Part shown: positions 37,155 through 41,899 of the stretch, one piece after another
How the letters are laid out: every line of letters starts with the position of its first letter
Position numbering within the stretch: the stretch's first letter is position 1
Assembly (NCBI GenBank): GCA_018064475.1
Contig: JAGHVD010000060.1
Span: 1-41,899 of the forward strand
Length of the DNA stretch: 41,899 bases
From: Candidatus Scatonaster coprocaballi
GTDB lineage: Bacteria; Bacillota; Clostridia; Saccharofermentanales; Saccharofermentanaceae
Direction: 5' to 3'
Translations under genes and position numbers: made by a program
The notes under the pieces: model-generated
The model's database searches: none
Told to the model about the DNA's origin: nothing
The model's input: only the letters and a program-made list of their open reading frames with translations

Positions 37155-37639
37155 CTGCGCATCTGGGATTGCAGTTCGAATATTCTTGTTGCGCGTTCTT
37201 CAGCGTAGTATATGTGACGGAGTGTGACACGTTTCCCGTGTTCTGGGTAGATGATCAGGTGGGCGTACTTGAAGAATCGGGTGCCAAGGGTCGCGCGAAT
37301 CTCGAGATCCTGAATCTCTTCCAAGGAGAACTCGATCTGACGGGAAGAAGGACGGAGCTTGAAGTGTTGCCCGTAGACACGGTATTTCGTTACCAGGACC
37401 AGTGTGCTGCGCCAATCGATCATGGCGAGAAAGAAAGCACATAGGGCCAGCGGTGAGAGTCCGATTGCCAGAAGACGGATCAGATAATGGAAACGGTTGT
37501 GCTGATGGAAATAGAGCATGAGGAAGACGAGAACGATACATAGGAAGAAGTCAATGAAGATCGGAATCATGGACGCGCGAAGAGAGAACTGAACCGAAGT
37601 GTCTCTTCTTTCATCATTCTCAGTAGGTTCAAATTTCAC
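37133..37639 (-). CDS. membrane-anchored PH-domain (bPH2/YdbS-like) protein
   Basis: 168 residues. Two membrane helices lie in the N-terminal half (about 24-43, IPIFIDFFLCIVLVFLMLYF, and about 53-75). The C-terminal half is a bacterial PH domain: STLVLVTKYRVYGQHFKLRPSSRQIEFSLEEIQDLEI ... FKYAHLIIYPEH is the usual bPH2 course with its start strand, central helix-loop and end strand (only part quoted). Function of such proteins is unclear. The start is a GTG at 37639 with a weak site. The C-terminus overlaps the terminator hairpin. Confidence 0.7.
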   Translation of the reverse strand: MKFEPTENDERRDTSVQFSLRASMIPIFIDFFLCIVLVFLMLYFHQHNRFHYLIRLLAIGLSPLALCAFFLAMIDWRSTLVLVTKYRVYGQHFKLRPSSRQIEFSLEEIQDLEIRATLGTRFFKYAHLIIYPEHGKRVTLRHIYYAEERATRIFELQSQMRRKAAPET

Positions 37640-38006
37640 AAGGATACTCGCTTTCTGTTTTTTCTGTTCCTATGATATCAGATTGGAAGAATGGGAAGTA
37701 GCCGTGAAGACAGATTTTTGGATTTAGACAAGAAAAAAGCTGCCTTGGGATCAAGACAGCCGGAACTATATTATGATCAGCAATGTAAGTAAGATGTTCG
37801 TGAAAACCTTTAACAAACAAACTCAACACTCAGGTCTCACATCTGCCATACATAGAACCGGTCTCTCCCCGCTTCCATGGTTATTGTACCAATCATGTTC
37901 AGATAAAAAAACCATTATTCTGTAAACGGTTGCGGAGGAAAAGTGAAATCTTTGCCACAATTGAACACAATTCGGACTAAATTTGTCAGTGAACCCTGAT
38001 TTTATA
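37640..38006 (-). other. 367-nt gap, no gene seen, with terminator at 37738-37762
   Basis: I found no protein with a binding site here on either strand. On the minus strand a terminator is clear: GCTG and CTTG pair with CAAG and CAGC (hairpin within 37738-37762), followed by six T (37737 and below). It lies about 245 nt after the proB stop, so either the proB mRNA has a long tail or a separate small transcript ends there. A weaker hairpin with seven T lies at about 37913-37945 on the same strand. Confidence 0.5.
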
Positions 38007-38855
38007 TTAGTTCGTCCAAGCAGGTTCTTTGGCCACAGAGGGAACAAAGAGTGTACCGATATCGTCACCCTCGAGAATTTCTTCAAGGATCTGGGACTGT
38101 GAACCTTCTGCAATTACGCCTGCGATGCCGTGACGCATGAGCATGGACATGGCCGTGATCTTGGTAGACATACCGCCGGTACCCAGTGCAGAACCGGCAC
38201 CGCCTGCTCCTTGAATCAGGGCTTCATCTACTTCTGTGACAACGGAAATGCGCTTCGCATCCGGATTCTCGCGTGGATTGGAATCATATACAGCATCAAT
38301 ATCCGAGAGGATAATGAGCAAGTCTGCATTGACCACACGTGCGACCAAGGCAGAAAGTGTATCGTTGTCACCGAATGTACCGGCATGAGGGATCTCGGCG
38401 GTAGATACGGTGTCATTCTCGTTTACGATTGGGAGAATACCCTTCTCGAGAAGAGACTCCATTGTGTTAGAAATGTTTGCACGGGTACGTGGATCGTCGA
38501 TGCCATCCTTCGTAAGCAGAATCTGTGCCACGACACGGGAGTACTCGGCAAAACAACGGCTATATACATTCATCAGTTCGCACTGACCGACTGCGGCGAC
38601 GGCCTGCTTGTCACGCATCTCGCTCGGTCGCTCAGGAAGATCCAGACAACCGACACCAACGCCGATGGCACCGGATGTAACCAGAACCACCTCGCGGCCG
38701 GAATTCATCAGATCGGCAATGGCTCTTGCCAGACGATCCATATTACGCATATTCATACGGCCATTCCCGTATGTAAGTGTGGATGTACCAACTTTCACCA
38801 CGATGCGGTGTGCATTGGTTACAAGATTGCGGCCCTGTTTCTCTTCCTCGCTCAT
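38007..38855 (-). CDS. proB: glutamate 5-kinase
   Basis: 282-residue amino acid kinase family enzyme, first step of proline synthesis (glutamate + ATP to gamma-glutamyl phosphate). Family blocks: IVVKVGTSTLTYG at the N-terminus, VTSGAIGVGVGCL, AAVGQCELMNVY, INENDTVSTAE (here VNENDTVSTAE), GDNDTLSALVA, DIDAVYDSNPR and GTGGMSTKITAM. It lacks the C-terminal PUA domain of longer ProB enzymes, as many Firmicutes forms do. The ATG at 38855 has TGGAGT upstream; the frame extends 13 codons further without a site. proA is not adjacent. Confidence 0.95.
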   Translation of the reverse strand: MSEEEKQGRNLVTNAHRIVVKVGTSTLTYGNGRMNMRNMDRLARAIADLMNSGREVVLVTSGAIGVGVGCLDLPERPSEMRDKQAVAAVGQCELMNVYSRCFAEYSRVVAQILLTKDGIDDPRTRANISNTMESLLEKGILPIVNENDTVSTAEIPHAGTFGDNDTLSALVARVVNADLLIILSDIDAVYDSNPRENPDAKRISVVTEVDEALIQGAGGAGSALGTGGMSTKITAMSMLMRHGIAGVIAEGSQSQILEEILEGDDIGTLFVPSVAKEPAWTN

Positions 38856-38899
38856 GTTTGCTATAACTCCATTTAATATTGTCGTGAAAACCACAGATA

Positions 38900-38928
38900 A
38901 GAATAACCCCTATATGGGGAAAAAGCAA
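38900..38928 (-). promoter_or_regulatory. promoter of proB with palindromic spacer
   Basis: On the minus strand TTGCTT (38928-38923), 17 nt, TATTCT (38905-38900). The spacer contains CCCCATATAGGGG (about 38907-38919), a palindrome that could be an operator placed between the two boxes. The -35 box lies in the tail of the preceding terminator. Confidence 0.45.
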
Positions 38929-38959
38929 GAAGGTGTCCCAGGACGAGCCTGAGACACCT
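38921..38959 (-). terminator. terminator of the asparaginase-like gene
   Basis: On the minus strand AGGTGTC (38959-38953) pairs with GACACCT (38937-38931), with CAGG/CCTG inside, and a T-rich tail (TCTTGCTTTTT) follows. Confidence 0.85.
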
Positions 38960-39004
38960 AATTGTTTCGATTGATTCTAGTTGTGGGACGAAAGAAGATA
39001 TCGA

Positions 39005-40000
39005 TTACTTCTTTGCAAGTTTACCAAGCCAGGTAGAGAGCATGAGGTACGCCCATGCAGCCTCGAAAGGCATGTCGTAGAGTGGCTTGATCTTCGCGGC
39101 CAGAATTGCCTCCGTCGAAGCCGAAGGAACGAGTTTACTATCGATCGGTGCGACGAAGATCTGCTTATCGTAGCGTGCACATGCATTTCTCAAATAGAGG
39201 ATGGAGAAAGGATTCTCTTCGGAAAGCGTGTTGACTGTTCCATCGTAATGCAGACGCTGCAGAACGTATTTATAGTCGGATCTTGCTACACTGAAGTTCG
39301 CATAGTTAACACAAACCGGAGCGTCAATCGTCAGGATGGTGTCTTCTTTCGGAAGTGTCATGAGTTTACTCAATGCGCGAAGATTCTTCATGGCATTTGG
39401 ACATTCATCCGGTACCGGCACATCCTCTGAAGGGACAAACTTCTTTCCGGAGATCCTTCCTGCGACACGATTCTTATAACTTGCGTAGTCATCCGTCTTG
39501 CGGTTCGCGCTCATCATGTATGCGGCATAGTGAACATAGATCTTGCCATCGGCATGCTTCCCAACAACGTAAATGCCTTTATCGATCTGCATCGCGAGTG
39601 CATAGGCCGCCTTGAGATTCGCCACGGCATCTGAATCAGGCTCGGTAGGGGAGATCTTGCTTCCGAAGAATACGATCGGAAGTTCATAGCCGGAAAGAAG
39701 AAGTTCAGCGAGTTGTGCGGTGTAAGCCATGGTATTCGTACCATGTGCAATCAGGACACATCCATAGATCTTCTTATCCAGTTCCTGCTTCAATGCATCA
39801 AAGAGCACTTTGTACATAGGGGGAGTGAAATTCTCGGAGCAAACACTTACAGGTTCGAGGATGGTGAAATCCTTGCCAAGATTTCCGGCGGCATCCAGTA
39901 GAGCATATGGTGCAACACCTAACTCAAGTGCCTTCTTCGAAAGACGTGTGGAGATGTCTCCACCTGTAAAAACCATTAGGACCTTCTTACTGTCTGCCAT
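39005..40000 (-). CDS. asparaginase-like protein with altered catalytic motifs
   Basis: 331 residues of the type I asparaginase fold (cytosolic AnsA-like length; N-terminal catalytic domain, smaller C-terminal domain). In active enzymes the first motif is TGGTI, whose second Thr is the nucleophile, and the second is HGTDTM with Thr-Asp. Here they read TGGDI (T12-D15) and HGTNTM (H86-N89): the nucleophile Thr is Asp and the catalytic Asp is Asn. The rest of the fold is well kept (GCVLIAHGTNTMAYTA, LPIVFFGSKISP, ADGKIYVHYA), so it is not a decayed gene. It may have another activity, or bind but not cleave. GAGGAGG precedes the ATG at 40000. Confidence 0.8.
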   Translation of the reverse strand: MADSKKVLMVFTGGDISTRLSKKALELGVAPYALLDAAGNLGKDFTILEPVSVCSENFTPPMYKVLFDALKQELDKKIYGCVLIAHGTNTMAYTAQLAELLLSGYELPIVFFGSKISPTEPDSDAVANLKAAYALAMQIDKGIYVVGKHADGKIYVHYAAYMMSANRKTDDYASYKNRVAGRISGKKFVPSEDVPVPDECPNAMKNLRALSKLMTLPKEDTILTIDAPVCVNYANFSVARSDYKYVLQRLHYDGTVNTLSEENPFSILYLRNACARYDKQIFVAPIDSKLVPSASTEAILAAKIKPLYDMPFEAAWAYLMLSTWLGKLAKK

Positions 40001-40115
40001 GCGTGATACCTCCTCGAATATTGGCTGTGGAGAAATCTGTAAATCGGTCGTGTGACTAGATTAACGCAGATTCACCATCTAAAAATATTATATCGCGCGA
40101 AAACTATATTTTCTC

Positions 40116-40124
40116 TGATATAAT
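40116..40124 (+). promoter_or_regulatory. extended -10 promoter of exonuclease III gene
   Basis: TGATATAAT (40116-40124), 39 nt before the ATG at 40164; no -35 of quality. Another TATAAT lies on the minus strand (40092-40087), which may serve the divergent asparaginase-like gene. Confidence 0.5.
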
Positions 40125-40163
40125 ACACAAGAAAGATAAAAGAAATAGTGAGGAAATGTTAAC

Positions 40164-40928
40164 ATGCGGTTAATTAGTTGGAATGTAAACGGAATCCGTG
40201 CTGTAGCCAAGAAGGGCTTCCTTGAGACTGTCCAGGACCTCGATGCGGATGTGCTCTGCATTCAAGAGACCAAGGCGTCGGTCGACCAGCTTGGTGATGA
40301 GTTGTTGAACATTCCCGGGTACCAGAGTTATTTCTCTTCCGCTGAGCGAAAAGGCTATTCCGGTACCGCCGTCTATACGAAGAAAGAACCGCTCTCTGTC
40401 TCCTACGGATTGGGTGAAGATGAATTCGACCATGAAGGCCGTACCATCGAATTGGACTTCGGAGATTTCATCCTCTACAATATCTATTTCCCAAACGGCG
40501 GCCAGGGACCGGAGCGTGTGGACTTCAAGCTCCGTTTCTACGACTGTTTTCTGGCGAAAGTGAAGAAACAGATGGACGCCGGTCGCATGGTTCTGGTGTG
40601 TGGCGATGTCAATACGGCGCACAAAGAAATTGATCTTTCTAACCCGAAAGCGAACAGTAAGATCTCTGGATTCTTGCCGGAGGAACGAGTGTATATGGAT
40701 CATTTTGCCGAGCACGGACTGGTCGACTCCTTCCGTATGTTGTATCCGGATGTGAAGGAGAAGTACAGCTGGTGGTCATACAAGACTTTTGCCAGAGAGA
40801 GAAATGTGGGCTGGCGGATCGACTATTTCTTCATCGATGAGGCCCATAAGGATAGGATCATCGAATCTGAGATGTTGTCAGATGTCATGGGCTCCGACCA
40901 CTGCCCAATCTATGTGGACATCAAGTAA
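40164..40928 (+). CDS. exoA: exodeoxyribonuclease III / AP endonuclease
   Basis: 254-residue Mg2+-dependent DNA repair enzyme of the exonuclease III/APE1 family, which cuts at abasic sites and trims 3' ends in base-excision repair. Catalytic blocks: ISWNVNGIRA, CIQETKA (metal Glu), YSGTAVYTK, GDVNTAHKEIDL (Asp and Asn), WWSYKTFARERNVGWRIDYFF and the end motif SDHCPIYVDI (Asp-His). Length is typical of the family. GAGGAAAT precedes the ATG. It stands alone between divergent and downstream promoters. Confidence 0.96.
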   Translation: MRLISWNVNGIRAVAKKGFLETVQDLDADVLCIQETKASVDQLGDELLNIPGYQSYFSSAERKGYSGTAVYTKKEPLSVSYGLGEDEFDHEGRTIELDFGDFILYNIYFPNGGQGPERVDFKLRFYDCFLAKVKKQMDAGRMVLVCGDVNTAHKEIDLSNPKANSKISGFLPEERVYMDHFAEHGLVDSFRMLYPDVKEKYSWWSYKTFARERNVGWRIDYFFIDEAHKDRIIESEMLSDVMGSDHCPIYVDIK

Positions 40929-40972
40929 GTCGATGAGGTGACAGTTCGGTTAGTGAAAGTATATCTTGACTG

Positions 40973-40981
40973 TGATATAAT
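40973..40981 (+). promoter_or_regulatory. extended -10 promoter of the PrsA-like gene
   Basis: TGATATAAT (40973-40981), 43 nt before the ATG at 41025. The third copy of this nine-base extended -10 in the window. Confidence 0.5.
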
Positions 40982-41024
40982 GCGTCTGATATGCAGAGGT
41001 ATCGATAAAAGAGAGGAATAGAAT

Positions 41025-41899
41025 ATGAAGAGAAAAAGAATCGTTGCCGTATTGATGGCAGTTATGATGATGACCGGTGCGCTCTTGGCCGGATGTGATA
41101 AGAAAAATAGTGAGACATCTGTTTCGGGTAGCGACGTATCTTCAGATACGGGACTGAGCATCGACTTTGATCCGAATGCACCGACTACTGTGGAAACAGC
41201 AAAGAAGATGTCTTTCGAGAATAACTACGACCAAGCAGCCATTGAACAAATGAATAAGGTTGTGACGATCCACGGCATGACTTTTACCAAGTTGGAATAT
41301 AACTATTATTACGCAAATGAGTACACCAATATCTACAGCATATATATGCAATCTCCTCAGAGTGTGCCGATGACAGATGCTGGTTTCATTGATTTGTCTG
41401 CAGAGATGACAGAGGGTGAGACACTTGGTGACTACTTGAATGACGTAGTTGTTTCTGATCTGCAGGGAGAAGTGTATTTGCTTGAGTATGCGCAGAAGTT
41501 CAATCTGGAGTTGGACGATGAGATTAACAAGAAAATTAATGAGATGATTGACGCAACGAGGGAAACTGCAGAGGGTTATGGTATGACACTCGATGACTAT
41601 TTGAAGTCATACTATGGACCAGATGCAACAGAAGCCGGTATTCGTGAAGTTCTGCAGCGCTATGAACTTGTGAACGTTGCCATGAAGCATTATGTTGAGA
41701 ACTGCAAGTTTGCTGAAGGTGAAGACCAGCTCCCTGTGGTATACCATGTACTTTATACGACAATGGATCTGGCGACCGGTACAGATCTGCCGGAAGATCA
41801 GCAGGAAGAAGCAAAGAAGAAAGCGGATGCATTACTGGCAGCTGTGAAGACTTTGGATGATATGAAGACAAAGGGCGAAGAAGGAAAAACAGCCGGTGA
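41025..41899 (+). CDS. PrsA-like foldase lipoprotein (partial, runs off the window)
   Basis: 291 codons are visible and the frame is still open at the window end; the TGA in the last three bases is out of frame. The signal peptide has a lipobox LAGC (Cys24), then a Ser-rich tether to about residue 45. The next 180 residues are acidic and helical, as in the N-terminal chaperone part of PrsA/SurA-type foldases. At about 245 the text VVYHVLYTTMDLATG resembles the first strand of a parvulin (PPIC) prolyl isomerase domain, followed by a helix EEAKKKADALLAAVKT that is typical of it. It would help fold exported proteins outside the membrane. GAGAGGAA precedes the ATG. Confidence 0.75.
   Translation, partial: MKRKRIVAVLMAVMMMTGALLAGCDKKNSETSVSGSDVSSDTGLSIDFDPNAPTTVETAKKMSFENNYDQAAIEQMNKVVTIHGMTFTKLEYNYYYANEYTNIYSIYMQSPQSVPMTDAGFIDLSAEMTEGETLGDYLNDVVVSDLQGEVYLLEYAQKFNLELDDEINKKINEMIDATRETAEGYGMTLDDYLKSYYGPDATEAGIREVLQRYELVNVAMKHYVENCKFAEGEDQLPVVYHVLYTTMDLATGTDLPEDQQEEAKKKADALLAAVKTLDDMKTKGEEGKTAG

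Overview
The window reads as a chromosomal segment of a low- to mid-GC Gram-positive bacterium of the Clostridia. The reasons are strong AGGAGG-type ribosome binding sites, vegetative TTGACA/TATAAT promoters, a T-box leader, many lipoproteins, a YugP-type metalloprotease, a sortase with its surface protein, and an rpsL of the clostridial type with an N-terminal insertion. An Oscillospirales or Saccharofermentans-like bacterium is my guess, but this is inference only. There is no phage, IS element, cas gene, tRNA or rRNA that I can support.

Layout. 1-1907: structured leader plus the magnesium transporter mgtE. 1941-3422 (-): a Wzz-type polysaccharide co-polymerase. 3632-6600: a T-box controlled asnS-asnA operon, so tRNA-Asn charging and asparagine synthesis respond together to uncharged tRNA-Asn. 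6663-9551 (-): a PstS-like binding lipoprotein followed by a large lipoprotein. 9712-10968: an orphan PD-(D/E)XK-like nuclease and, just after it, a striking array of seven 35-bp hairpin modules on an exact 63-bp period. 10991-14656: a zinc-ribbon membrane protein, a PlsC acyltransferase with an added zinc ribbon, and a FliB-like Cys-rich protein. 14783-16896: a fused phosphoglycerate kinase/triosephosphate isomerase gene. 17013-19330: two paralogous membrane proteins and a YugP-like protease.

19357-24459 is a surface-display module. A 1369-residue thioester/prealbumin-repeat adhesin and a convergent sortase gene are each preceded by the same two-part control region: an 18-bp dyad, exactly 27 nt, then a nearly identical 29-bp block. 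This implies one regulator or one special sigma factor for both genes.

24482-34574 is largely housekeeping: tyrS, a zinc-ribbon membrane protein, two paralogous small lipoproteins, the str operon rpsL-rpsG-fusA, tuf with its own candidate promoter, and ATP-dependent PEP carboxykinase. 34586-37639: an MFS transporter behind an attenuator-like leader, a GH43 glycosidase and a PH-domain membrane protein. 37640-40000 (-): proB and an asparaginase-like protein in which two catalytic positions are replaced. 40116-41899: exonuclease III and the start of a PrsA-like foldase lipoprotein that runs off the window.

The most unusual observations are the 63-bp hairpin array beside the orphan nuclease, the paired adhesin/sortase control regions, the asparaginase-like protein with altered active-site motifs, and a family of terminators that share an inner GTGA/TCAC helix.
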